Below are positions 7,839-15,968 of a DNA stretch of 64,000 nucleotides, piece by piece (within the stretch, counting starts at the first letter, position 1; each line of letters starts with the position of its first letter). This DNA is from Acidipropionibacterium jensenii DSM 20535. GTDB lineage: Bacteria; Actinomycetota; Actinomycetes; Propionibacteriales; Propionibacteriaceae. The stretch covers positions 62,001 to 126,000 of the forward strand of contig NZ_AUDD01000001.1 in assembly GCF_000425285.1 (NCBI RefSeq), given 5' to 3'. Both the position numbers and the translations under genes were made by a program. The notes beneath the pieces are model-generated. The model had not been told where the DNA came from, did not search any database, and saw nothing but the letters and a program-made list of their open reading frames with translations.

Positions 7839-8333
7839 ATGATGGATAAGACGACCGACGAGCAGAACGAGACGGCAGAGACCGAGGCACCGGGAATTGC
7901 CCCTGAGCCGTCCGTGGAGGGCCCTGGGATCGATCAGGAGCCCGAACCCGGGGAAACCCCCGCTGACGACAGCGGAGCCGCTGAGAGCCACCAGGAGGCG
8001 GAGCCTGAGATGTTTCCCGCCGACGTGGTCCACAAGCTGCGCGACGAGGCCGCCAGGTACCGCACCCGGGCGAAGGACCGCGACGACCTGGCACTGGAAC
8101 TGTTCACCGCGAAGGTGGCCGCGACCGGCCGGCTGGCCGACCCCACCGACCTGCCCTACGACGAGGGGCTTCTCAATGACTCGGCAGCACTCGACCAGGC
8201 CATCGGAGAACTCCTCCACGCCAAGCCGCACCTGGCATCCCGTGTCCCGCACGGCTCGGTCGGGCAGGGGCCACGATCCGGAGACGCTGGAGCAGTGGAT
8301 CTCGCGTCGATGCTCAGGGCCAGGGCCAGCTGA
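7839..8333 (+). CDS. Scaffold-like head assembly protein
   Basis: A 164-residue acidic protein. The first 55 residues are rich in Glu, Pro, Thr and Ala with no hydrophobic core, followed by a helical segment VVHKLRDEAARYRTRAKDRD (about 65-85) and LALELFTAKVAATGRL. This composition and the position between portal and capsid are typical of phage scaffolding proteins. No prohead protease precedes it, unlike many HK97-type phages. Start ATG 7839 sits 9 bases after the portal stop, with GGAG upstream. Confidence 0.65.
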   Translation: MMDKTTDEQNETAETEAPGIAPEPSVEGPGIDQEPEPGETPADDSGAAESHQEAEPEMFPADVVHKLRDEAARYRTRAKDRDDLALELFTAKVAATGRLADPTDLPYDEGLLNDSAALDQAIGELLHAKPHLASRVPHGSVGQGPRSGDAGAVDLASMLRARAS

Positions 8334-8397
8334 GGAGGAGCGACGATTCTGGGATCGGATCACCCACGACGAATTAACCCGCCGATTCCATTTCTGA

Positions 8398-8425
8398 TTG
8401 ACACGTCAACTAGTTGATCTACAAT
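8398..8425 (+). promoter_or_regulatory. Strong sigma-70-type promoter overlapped by two palindromes
   Basis: TTGACA (8398-8403) and TACAAT (8420-8425) are 16 bases apart, close to perfect consensus and unusual in this GC-rich DNA. The -35 box is half of the inverted repeat TTGACACGTCAA (8398-8409) and the spacer holds the palindrome CAACTAGTTG (8407-8416), so a dimeric regulator could occlude it. It would drive the major capsid gene separately from the operon. Confidence 0.65.
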
Positions 8426-8427
8426 GA

Positions 8428-8452
8428 GGGGTGAGCCCTGGTGGCTCACCCC
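8428..8452 (+). terminator. Perfect hairpin between scaffold and capsid genes
   Basis: GGGGTGAGCC (8428-8437), a five-base loop and GGCTCACCCC (8443-8452) form a ten-pair stem followed by TTGTTGTG. It can stop upstream transcripts. The start point expected from the promoter at 8398-8425 falls inside the left arm (about 8432), so transcripts starting there would have a shortened stem. Confidence 0.6.
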
Positions 8453-8510
8453 TTGTTGTGTGTTCCTGGCGGGCACCGATCCCACATTGTTCCCCAGTCA
8501 GGAGATTCCC

Positions 8511-9386
8511 ATGGTCGCATCGACCACCACCATTCCCCAGCTCACCGCAGAGCAGGTTCAGAAGGTCCTCGTCCAGCCCCTTCAGGACGCCAGCGTCTTC
8601 CTCGCAGCCGGCCCCCGCATGTTCGACACCGCCGGCCCCATCCGCATTCCCAAGGCCCCCGTCGGTGATGACTCCAAGCTCACCTGGGTGGGTGAGAATG
8701 AGCAGATCCCCGAGGCCGACTACCAGGTTTCCGAACTGGAGCTGATGCCCTCCACGATGAAGTCGGTGAAGGTCCTCACCCGCTACTCCAACGAGCTGTC
8801 CCGGCAGTCGTTCGTCTCCCTCGACCAGGTGCTGAAGGACCGCCTGGTCGCCGACGTTGCGAACAAGATCGACCTGCAGCTGCTCTCCGCTACCGGTGAC
8901 GGTATCACCACCCCGAAGGGACTGTTTGCCTACGCCGGCACCCAGACCGTTGACGCGGCCGGCCCGATGTCCCTCGACGTGCTTCTGGACGCCTGGGGCA
9001 AGGCCCTGGCCGCCAACGTCAACATGGCCGCCCTGAAGTGGCTGGTCACCCCCGGCGACTTCGTCAAGCTGCGGAAGCTCAAGGACGGGCAGCAGCGCTA
9101 CCTGCTCCAGCCCGACCCGACCGCCGACGCCGTGTTCCGCCTGTTCGGGTCCCCGGTGATCGTGACCGGCCGAATCCCCGACACCACCGACTCGAAGCCG
9201 GCCGGCCGTGCCGCCCTCGCCGACTTCAGTCAGATCGCCGTCGCCCGTGACCTCGCACCGAGTGTGACGATCCTGTCGGAGCGGTTCGCCGACTACGACC
9301 AGCAGGCCATTCGTGTCGTGACCCGTTACGACGCGGCCCCGATCAACCCGCAGGCCATCGTCACCATCGGCGGGATCACCCGCTGA
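8511..9386 (+). CDS. Major capsid protein, HK97 fold
   Basis: A 291-residue capsid protein of the HK97-fold phage capsid family. After a short N-arm come segments typical of this family: IRIPKAPVGDDSKLTWVGEN (N-terminal beta strands leading to the E-loop), VKVLTRYSNELSRQS (spine helix region), DGITTPKGLF, and the P-domain/A-domain portion WLVTPGDFVKLRKLKDG with the late VRVVTRYDAAPINPQA-like strand. No long N-terminal delta domain is fused, in line with a separate scaffold gene. ATG at 8511 is preceded by AGGAG (8500-8504); the longer open frame begins inside the promoter hairpin and is rejected. Confidence 0.88.
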   Translation: MVASTTTIPQLTAEQVQKVLVQPLQDASVFLAAGPRMFDTAGPIRIPKAPVGDDSKLTWVGENEQIPEADYQVSELELMPSTMKSVKVLTRYSNELSRQSFVSLDQVLKDRLVADVANKIDLQLLSATGDGITTPKGLFAYAGTQTVDAAGPMSLDVLLDAWGKALAANVNMAALKWLVTPGDFVKLRKLKDGQQRYLLQPDPTADAVFRLFGSPVIVTGRIPDTTDSKPAGRAALADFSQIAVARDLAPSVTILSERFADYDQQAIRVVTRYDAAPINPQAIVTIGGITR

Positions 9387-9670
9387 TGTCCGATCCCACC
9401 GGCGTGGTGGACGGCAGGGCGGTGGAATTGTCCACCGCCCTGGTGAGGTCGTACACCCGAGGTGCCGGTTTCACCACCGTCCTGAACGGCAGGAAGGTCG
9501 AGCAGATCGCCGACGACATTGTCGCTGTGATCGACATGGTGGCCGCCCGTATCGAGGCGAACCCTGACCTGCTGGAGCAGCGGTCCGGGCCGTTCAGCAC
9601 GGCAGCATTCGCAGGGTTCCTGCTCCCCGAGCTGGCCGTCCTGAACCGCTACCGGGTTGGGGCCCTGTGA
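9386..9670 (+). CDS. Putative head-tail connector protein
   Basis: A 94-residue, mostly helical protein starting in a TGATG overlap with the capsid stop. Its position directly after the capsid, its size and the helical pattern (IADDIVAVIDMVAARIEANP) are usual for gp6/gp15-type connector adaptors that extend the portal ring. There is no distinctive motif, so function rests mostly on gene order. Confidence 0.6.
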   Translation: MSDPTGVVDGRAVELSTALVRSYTRGAGFTTVLNGRKVEQIADDIVAVIDMVAARIEANPDLLEQRSGPFSTAAFAGFLLPELAVLNRYRVGAL

Positions 9671-9990
9671 TGCAGACCGTCAAACTTCAGCGCTTCGTCT
9701 CTTCCTCCGGCCATACTGGCACCGTGTGGGCCGACCCCGTCGATATGCTCATCAACGGCTGGTCACCCGTCATGTCCACCGAGGACCCGACCACCGGCCA
9801 GTTCCGCAAGATCAGCCGCAGGAACCTGTTCATCAGACATCTGCCTGACGGCCCGGCCCCCACATCCAAGGACCAGATCCTGATGGACGGCCGCACCTGG
9901 CAGATCGCCGGTGACCCGTCCGACTGGAATCACGGCCCCTACAATCACCGGCCCGGCTGGGTGGTCACCATCCAGTACATAGCCGGCTAG
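9670..9990 (+). CDS. Putative head closure / head-tail stopper protein
   Basis: A 106-residue protein with beta-rich content (FIRHLPDGPAP, ILMDGRTWQIAGDPSDW, WVVTIQYIAG) resembling head-completion (gp16/stopper-like) proteins. It starts at ATG 9670 in a one-base overlap, with GTG 9667 as alternative. It is the last structural gene; tail genes should follow in a phage but do not. Its final 18 codons and stop are duplicated directly downstream. Confidence 0.6.
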   Translation: MQTVKLQRFVSSSGHTGTVWADPVDMLINGWSPVMSTEDPTTGQFRKISRRNLFIRHLPDGPAPTSKDQILMDGRTWQIAGDPSDWNHGPYNHRPGWVVTIQYIAG

Positions 9991-10073
9991 ACCTGGGCAT
10001 GCCAAGACGCCCCTACAATCACCGGCCCGGCTGGGTGGTCACCATCCAGTACATAGCCGGCTAGACCTGGGCA
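9935..10073. repeat. 65-bp direct duplication of the 3' end of the last head gene
   Basis: Bases 9935-9999 (last codons and stop of the head-closure gene plus nine bases) recur exactly at 10009-10073, separated by nine bases. Identity without a single change suggests a recent tandem duplication or a repair scar, located exactly where a phage would continue into its tail module. Confidence 0.9.
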
Positions 10074-10234
10074 AAAGACCCCCAATGCTCAGTTCGACGA
10101 CACAGCCGCCGAACCCCCACCCAGCAGCCACCCATGAAAAATCGAGGTTAACACCGGTTATTCCATCAGGGCCGGTGAAGGCAGCGAGCATTTTTGAATT
10201 GTTGGTGTGAAGACCTGCCTGCGTCCAGCGCGTC
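10074..10234. other. Non-coding spacer after the head genes
   Basis: No reading frame with a ribosome site is seen. Composition is AT-richer than the surroundings (TTTTTGAATTGTTGG near 10190-10205). It could hold a promoter for the downstream palindrome array, but no clear -35/-10 pair is visible. Confidence 0.4.
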
Positions 10235-10660
10235 GAGCCCCCCGGGAATCCTCCTCAGGCCCCGGGGGGCTCTTCACGCGCGCGAGGGGACCAACGCTTT
10301 CCGATCGATTGATCGGAAAGCGGTCGATGAGGGCTCTTCACGCGCGCGAGGGAACCAACTCGGAAATTCCGAGTTAGCTTCAAGGTCCCTGGGGTTCCCT
10401 CGCGCGCGCGAGGGAACCCCCCGCTCGGGAAAGTGTCCAATCTGGACACTTTCGGTTCCCTCGCGCGCGCGAGGGAACCCCACCATCCCCGTTCCGATCG
10501 ATTGATCGGAACGGCCGACGCCCGCGCGCCCGAGGGGACCACTCGCAGGAGCGAAAGCATCAAATGATACTTTCGGGGCTCCTCACGCGCACGGGAACCC
10601 CAGATGCTTTCCGATCAATTGATCGGAAAGCATCCCGTCGCCCGCACCGGACGCGTACCC
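10235..10660. repeat. Alternating palindrome array with about 61-bp period (CRISPR-like spacing)
   Basis: Seven GC-rich repeat units end near 10292, 10356, 10418, 10479, 10540, 10599 and 10659. The best two are perfect palindromes: 10391-10420 (30 bp, GGGGTTCCCTCGCG and its complement) and 10454-10479 (26 bp). Each of the six intervals is itself an inverted repeat: arms at 10295-10306/10311-10322, 10357-10365/10367-10375, 10429-10439/10443-10453, 10489-10499/10504-10514, 10552-10562/10565-10575 (one mismatch) and 10603-10618/10619-10634 (perfect 32 bp). Intervals 1, 4 and 6 share TTCCGATC(G/A)ATTGATCGGAA. A leading hairpin GAGCCCCCCGGG/CCCGGGGGGCTC (10235-10272) opens the array. No cas gene is near. 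It may be a multi-hairpin RNA, a protein-binding array or an origin. Confidence 0.9.
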
Positions 10661-10777
10661 CCCTTCGGCCTTAAATCGGCCTCGCGCGGTGCAAAACGTG
10701 GCATCATCCAGCAGCAAGCAAACACACAGACAGCGTTGTCAGGTGGGAAATGAGCCCGGTACTAGGACAGCTTGAAT

Positions 10778-10825
10778 GCTCTTGTAAAGCGATGGTCGCG
10801 GGTTCGATTCCTGTCACAGGCTCCA
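10778..10825. repeat. attR: 48-bp copy of the tRNA-Thr 3' half
   Basis: Identical to 591-638. It is a tRNA fragment lacking the acceptor 5' strand and D arm, so it is not a functional tRNA. It marks the right end of the element. Confidence 0.92.
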
Positions 10826-10829
10826 CTGA

Positions 10830-10862
10830 AAAACCCGGTCAGATGCTGTTCGGCCGGGTTTT
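10830..10862 (+). terminator. Original tRNA-Thr terminator, now displaced
   Basis: AAAACCCGG (10830-10838) pairs with CCGGGTTTT (10854-10862), ending in a T run, five bases after the tRNA fragment. It most likely terminated tRNA-Thr before the element inserted; the intact tRNA at 563 now lacks it. Confidence 0.75.
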
Positions 10863-11023
10863 CACCACCTGCATGACCAGACCGTGCCCTCGGCATCTCC
10901 GTGAGGGCCCGGTGCCGGAACGGTGGGTCCCGTCCGAGGCCATATTCGTCCGCTCCTGGCATGAAGGAAATGACGACCGGGGTCACTCGGAACAGCCGCG
11001 CACTCCGAATCTATGCTCAGGCT

Positions 11024-11584
11024 ATGAAGCTATATCATCGAGTTTCGATCACCGGCGCCCTCGGGCTGCTCGGTACTGCCGTGCTGTTGGCAGGGTGTAG
11101 CGGCGCCAACAGTGACTCGACCGCCAGCACCCCGGCCACCAGTGGGACCGCCATCAGTGCCTCCTCCGCAAGCACGTCTGCGACTGGCACACCAGCCCCG
11201 AGTACGTCGACGACCAGGGTGCTGGCGACCGGGGCGTCGTCGGCAAGCACCTCTGCGGCCAGCGCGCCGGCCCCGACCCGGTCCACATCCGGGCCCTCGA
11301 CACAGCAGACCCGTTCGGCATCCGACAAGCCCGGGGCCGGCGGAGCATGCGGCGCTCTGCACGGCGCGGGCACGCAGTATGTGCAGGGCAAGCTGTACGT
11401 GACCTCGGGCACCATCGGCTGCAATGAGGCCAACGCAATCATGAACGGCTACCTGACGGGTCCCGTGGAGGGCAGCGGGCACATCGGCTCATTCAAGGGG
11501 TTCGAGTGCGGCAGGGACAACAGCCCGAGCGCTGCGGCGAAGGCCCAGTGCGAGAAGGGCGGAACCACGCTGGAGCTCAGGTAG
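11024..11584 (+). CDS. Secreted lipoprotein with Ser/Thr-rich linker
   Basis: A 186-residue lipoprotein. The ATG at 11024 begins a classic signal: basic start, hydrophobic helix and lipobox L-L-A-G-C with the lipidated Cys at residue 25. A low-complexity Ser/Thr/Ala/Pro linker (about 28-105) leads to a small C-terminal domain with four cysteines (GGACGALHGAGTQY, TIGCNEANAIMNGYLTG, FECGRDN, AQCEKGGTTLELR) that probably form two disulphides. The TIGCNEA pattern resembles small secreted actinobacterial domains of unknown role. It is the first chromosomal gene to the right of attR. A start at 10901 was rejected because it would bury the signal. Confidence 0.75.
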   Translation: MKLYHRVSITGALGLLGTAVLLAGCSGANSDSTASTPATSGTAISASSASTSATGTPAPSTSTTRVLATGASSASTSAASAPAPTRSTSGPSTQQTRSASDKPGAGGACGALHGAGTQYVQGKLYVTSGTIGCNEANAIMNGYLTGPVEGSGHIGSFKGFECGRDNSPSAAAKAQCEKGGTTLELR

Positions 11585-11620
11585 CAGAGCAAGGCGTCTT
11601 GGGCCCGGAACGCCGGACCC

Positions 11621-12085
11621 TCAGGCCATCACCTGTTCCCACTCGCTGCGGTGGGCCAGCATCCGGCTCGCGGCCTCCTTCGCGCCTTCCAGGCTGTGGT
11701 GGGCTCCCCATCCGCACTGGGTGGTGTTGGCGGCCGGGACCGCGTCCAGGGTGAGGATGTCCTTGAGGGTGGTCTCCACCAGATCGCAGGTGGCCGGCAC
11801 ATCGGGCTCGCCGACCATGATGAGGTAGAAACCGGTCTGGCAGCCCATCGGGCCGAAGTCGATGACCGAGTCGCTGTGGTTGCGCACGCACTCGGCGAAG
11901 GAGTGCTCCACCGAGTGGACGGCGTCCATCTCCAGGTGGTCGGCGTTCGGCTGGCAGAACCGCACGTCGTACTTGGTGAGGGTGTCGCCGGCCGGCAGAT
12001 GCTTGACATCGGCCACCCGGATGAAGGGTGCCGCGACCTTGGTGTGGTCGAGATTGAAGCTCTCGACATTCATCTTCTGCGTCAT
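11621..12085 (-). CDS. luxS: S-ribosylhomocysteine lyase
   Basis: A 154-residue LuxS, full length. It cleaves S-ribosylhomocysteine to homocysteine and DPD, the precursor of autoinducer-2, in the activated methyl cycle. Metal ligands are visible in HSVEHSFAE (His, His) and in the Cys of [21 protein letters not shown] is the conserved substrate-binding strand. No pfs or metK neighbour is present. The next gene upstream on this strand (12093) ends only 7 bases before it, so it may be the tail of the sigma/ABC operon or have its own promoter. Confidence 0.95.
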   Translation of the reverse strand: MTQKMNVESFNLDHTKVAAPFIRVADVKHLPAGDTLTKYDVRFCQPNADHLEMDAVHSVEHSFAECVRNHSDSVIDFGPMGCQTGFYLIMVGEPDVPATCDLVETTLKDILTLDAVPAANTTQCGWGAHHSLEGAKEAASRMLAHRSEWEQVMA

Positions 12086-12092
12086 GGGCCCA

Positions 12093-12731
12093 TCATTGCG
12101 CGGACCGCGGGTCGGCGTCCCACCTCAGAGCCTGTGCCACGTTCGGAGAGCCTCCCGGACCGGAACGCCTGTCAGCGCCGGAGCTCCCGCCGGCCCCGGA
12201 GCTCCTGCCAGGTCGTGGCAGCCGTCCGTCGGTGACGAGCAGGCCGGCCAGCAGGACCAGTGCTGTCGCCCCGAGGATCGACCATCCGACCGTGCTGGAG
12301 GTCCACGATCCGCCGACCCCGTGGGTCGCGTAGGGGAAGACGGGGACCCTCATCTGTGCCGGACGGACGATCGCCCATGCGGTGACGGCCGGCACCACCA
12401 GCGCCGCCCAGTGGTGTCCCGGGGTGGCGCTGCCCGCGCATCGTCGGGCCGTTCCCCACACCATCACCAGCCACACGCCGAGAAGGGGAAGGACGCCGAC
12501 CAGTCGTGCCGTGGTGCGCCACAGGATCCCGCGGGGGGCGGCGTCCACAACCCCCGCAAGGGGCTCGTCCAGGCACCAGCAGACGGCCGCGGTGAGCAGC
12601 CCGACGGCAATGCCCTGCAGGGGCCACAGCAGCCAGGAGTTGTACTCGACCAGCATCACAAGAGCGATCAGCAGGCCGGAACTGGCCAGTACGAGTCGCC
12701 AGGGGATCGCCCGAATGCCGTGGGCCCACAT
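12093..12731 (-). CDS. Integral membrane protein of the ABC exporter operon
   Basis: A 212-residue protein with about five predicted membrane segments ([81 protein letters not shown]) and a disordered Gly/Ser/Arg-rich cytoplasmic tail. Not assigned to a named family. It follows the ABC-2-like permease by 10 bases and is probably a second membrane subunit or accessory of that transporter. Confidence 0.7.
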   Translation of the reverse strand: MWAHGIRAIPWRLVLASSGLLIALVMLVEYNSWLLWPLQGIAVGLLTAAVCWCLDEPLAGVVDAAPRGILWRTTARLVGVLPLLGVWLVMVWGTARRCAGSATPGHHWAALVVPAVTAWAIVRPAQMRVPVFPYATHGVGGSWTSSTVGWSILGATALVLLAGLLVTDGRLPRPGRSSGAGGSSGADRRSGPGGSPNVAQALRWDADPRSAQ

Positions 12732-12741
12732 CTCGTCCTCC

Positions 12742-13628
12742 TCAGGCCGGCGCCGCGATGAGCGGATTGTGGAAGGCGTGCGGCAGGCCGGTGACCATCG
12801 TCAGGACCAGTGCGACGACGGCTGCCGCCAGCAGGATCGCGATCACCGTCCTCAGCCGTGGCCGCGGCCCCTCCGGGTCGTGGTAGAGGGCCACCGTCAC
12901 CCCGGTCGCGCACAGCAGGGCGAGGCACACGATCCACATCTGCGGCGATCCTGGCAGGGCCACCCAGTGCACCGGTTCCCCCTCGGCGGTGAAGGCGAGG
13001 GGGCCGTACCAGTGCGTCCACGGCCAGACCATGTGCCAGCGCCAGGTCGACTCGAACCAGCCCTGCAGGGGCATCGTGACGACGACCATGAGCACGGTGC
13101 ACAGCGCCGCCGCCCCGCGGAACCTCAGCCACCGTGCGATGACCAGACCCAGCAGCGGGCCGCCGACGGCCGCCATGACACTCTGCGCGAAGATCACCGA
13201 CAGCACATAGCTGGTGGTCACCGGCCCCGACGGCACCGCCCAGTCGGCGGGCGGACGGGAGAGGATGAGCCAGGCGGTGGACAGGTACCAGATCACCGTG
13301 ACGCTCACCGGCACCACGACGGCCCAGGCGAGTGCGATCGTGCGTTCCGACTCGCTCACGGCGGTCGCTCCGGCGGCCTCGGCCGCCCGGTCCGAGCGAC
13401 GGGTGAGGCCGGCCATCACCATGATTCCGAGCAGCCCGATCAGCGCGGCCGGCGCGATGGCGTCGGTGAGGGCCTCGGTGGAGTCCCGCGACCACCCGAT
13501 CCGGTGGACCTGGAGGGCGACCAGCAGCACCAGACCGATGAGGAACAGCGGCGAGGTGGCGTAGTTGCGGATCTCCTGGATCACCAGCACGGTGCGCGAC
13601 GACGGGCGGACGGGGGCAAGTGTCTGGG

Positions 13629-13632
<4 letters not shown>
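12742..13632 (-). CDS. ABC-2-type transporter permease
   Basis: A 296-residue membrane protein with about six membrane helices (for example TSPLFLIGLVLLVALQV and AIAPAALIGLLGIMVMAGL). The N-terminal amphipathic QEIRNYATSPLF and overall plan fit ABC-2/CcmB-like permeases. Its ATG overlaps the ATPase stop by four bases, showing tight coupling. Together with the ATPase it should form an exporter; the substrate is unknown. Confidence 0.75.
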
Positions 13633-14506
<874 letters not shown>

Positions 14507-14510
<4 letters not shown>

Positions 14511-15322
14511 GGTGAGACTCCAATCGCTGGGGACCTGTCCGACAGCACCCTGAGGGCGACGCCGAGCAGGACGGTGAGCAGGGCGGACAGGCCCTGAACC
14601 GGCAGCTGGCCGAGCAGATCGGAGGCCTGCAGGCCGGCCATCGAGGCAACGACGAGCAACCAGCCGATAGAGCTGATGGCCGCGGCCGTCCGGGCGGGAA
14701 GCCAGTTGAGCAGCACCAGGGTGGCGCTGGTGAGGAGCAGTCCGGGGAGCAGCCACAGCCAGATGGCGGAGTTCAGGCCGGGGACCATCGAACCCAGCAC
14801 GAGGACCGCGGGAAGCGCCACCACGAGGGTGGACAGGGTGCGCAGCAGGGTGATCCGCAGCCGCGGGCAGGCGGTGGTGCCGACCAGCTCGCGCAGCGGG
14901 TCGGTGGCGTCGAAGGCGGCACTGACGGCGATCACCGGGACCAGTGGTGCCAGGGCCAGGAAGACCGGCAGATAGCTCACCCCGGACAGGGCGGCCGCGA
15001 TGGCGCAGGCGATCGCCCCGCTGACCGCGATCGCCCAGGGCAGCTGCAGGTCGTCGGAGGCGGCGATGACGGCGACGTCGCTGTCCCTGACGCCGAGCCG
15101 GGTCAGCAGCCGCATCGGCAGGGAGCGTCGTGGGTGGTCGATCCTGGCGTGGACCGCCTGCCAGAGGGGTTGCGGATCTCCGGCGACGGCCAGGGCGTCA
15201 CGGCGGCAGGAGGGGCAGGACAGCAGATGGGCCTCGACGGCCGACTCCGTCGTGGGGTCCAGACCGCCGGCGGCGTAGCGCTGCCAGAGATCGGCGGTGA
15301 GGTGCGTGTCTCGGCTGGTCAT
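14507..15322 (-). CDS. Zinc-finger anti-sigma-like membrane protein
   Basis: A 271-residue protein. An N-terminal zf-HC2-type motif (about residues 8-42, EAHLLSCPSCRRDA with an upstream His) is the anti-sigma zinc-binding signature, followed by six or so membrane helices. It sits between the ECF sigma gene (stop 1 base upstream) and the ABC ATPase (4-base overlap). It probably holds the ECF sigma factor inactive at the membrane and releases it on an envelope signal that may involve the ABC exporter. Confidence 0.85.
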
Positions 15323-15323
15323 G

Positions 15324-15875
15324 TCAGAGCCCCCCCATCAGGTGTCGGCGAAGGTGGATCTTGGCGAGCCTGACGCGGCTCTTGACGGTGCCGTGCGGGA
15401 CGCCGAGGAGGAGTGCGGCCTCCCGGGTGGTGAGTCCGTCGAGGACGGTGGCCCGCAGTGCGGCCCGCAGGTCGGGGGACAGGCGCGCCATCGCATCACC
15501 GAGATCCCCGTGCTCCACGGCGAGCAGGAGCTGTTCCTCGGCGCTGAGGGTCTGGCCGGCGTAGCGCGCCACGACCTCGTCGCGCAGCGCCACCGGGGCG
15601 GGCCGGGTGCGCAGGCAGGGGATCAGTCGGCGGATGGCCATCCCCCACAGCCAGGCGCCGACGTCGCCGTCCCCGCGGTACCGGCCGGCCTGCTGCCAGA
15701 CGACGACGAAGGCGTCCTGCAGGGCGGTTGCCGCCAGGTCCGCGTTGCCGGCGCGCCGACGCAGCCGCAGCATGAGCCAGCCGCTGTGCCGTTCGATGAG
15801 CTCGCGCAGGGCCGACTCGTCCCCGGTGCTGATCCGGGCGAGCAGTTCGGCATCGCCGACGGCGTCGGTCTCCAT
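15324..15875 (-). CDS. ECF-type RNA polymerase sigma factor
   Basis: A 183-residue sigma-70 family protein with region 2 (DAELLARISTGDESALREL through LQDAFVVVWQQAGRYRG) and region 4 (LSPDLRAALRATVLDGLTTREAALLLGVPHGTVKSRV), no region 1 or 3. I start at ATG 15875; a GTG at 15911 would add 12 residues and cannot be excluded. It leads the sigma/anti-sigma/ABC operon, and such sigma factors usually activate their own operon. Confidence 0.88.
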   Translation of the reverse strand: METDAVGDAELLARISTGDESALRELIERHSGWLMLRLRRRAGNADLAATALQDAFVVVWQQAGRYRGDGDVGAWLWGMAIRRLIPCLRTRPAPVALRDEVVARYAGQTLSAEEQLLLAVEHGDLGDAMARLSPDLRAALRATVLDGLTTREAALLLGVPHGTVKSRVRLAKIHLRRHLMGGL

Positions 15876-15968
15876 ACCCCACTGTCGCCGGGAGAGGTCC
15901 AGATGGATCACTCCGACGGCGAGAACTCTCCGGGTACTCCTTGGGGTCGGGAGTACCCGGAAGGGAAC

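Larger units (their letters stand above)
591..10825. mobile_element. Capsid-forming phage-satellite-like element (cf-PICI-like) in tRNA-Thr
   Basis: The element is bounded by 48-bp direct repeats and carries, in order: tyrosine integrase and CI-like repressor (minus strand), then a plus-strand operon of AlpA/Xis-like regulator, two unknown proteins, RepA-like ATPase, HNH endonuclease, large terminase, portal, scaffold-like protein, major capsid and two head-tail joining proteins. No tail tube, tape measure, baseplate, lysin or holin gene exists between the last head gene (ends 9990) and attR. Capsid-forming phage-inducible islands are known to have this design: own heads, borrowed tails. A prophage remnant that lost its tail and lysis modules is the alternative; the intact, tightly overlapping operon argues for a functional unit but does not prove it. 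Confidence 0.75.

Noticed and set aside
10194-10563. Open frames on both strands across the palindrome array (103 and 102 codons, repeating R-A-R-E-G-T-P-like peptides)
   Set aside because: They are translations of the repeated GC-rich palindrome; no ribosome site or codon bias supports a protein.
10235-10660. Ordinary type I-E CRISPR array
   Set aside because: Period fits, but repeats vary strongly, all intervals are inverted repeats, and no cas genes are present. Kept as a repeat array, not called CRISPR.
10778-10825. Second tRNA gene
   Set aside because: Only the 3' 48 bases are present; the acceptor 5' strand and D arm are missing.
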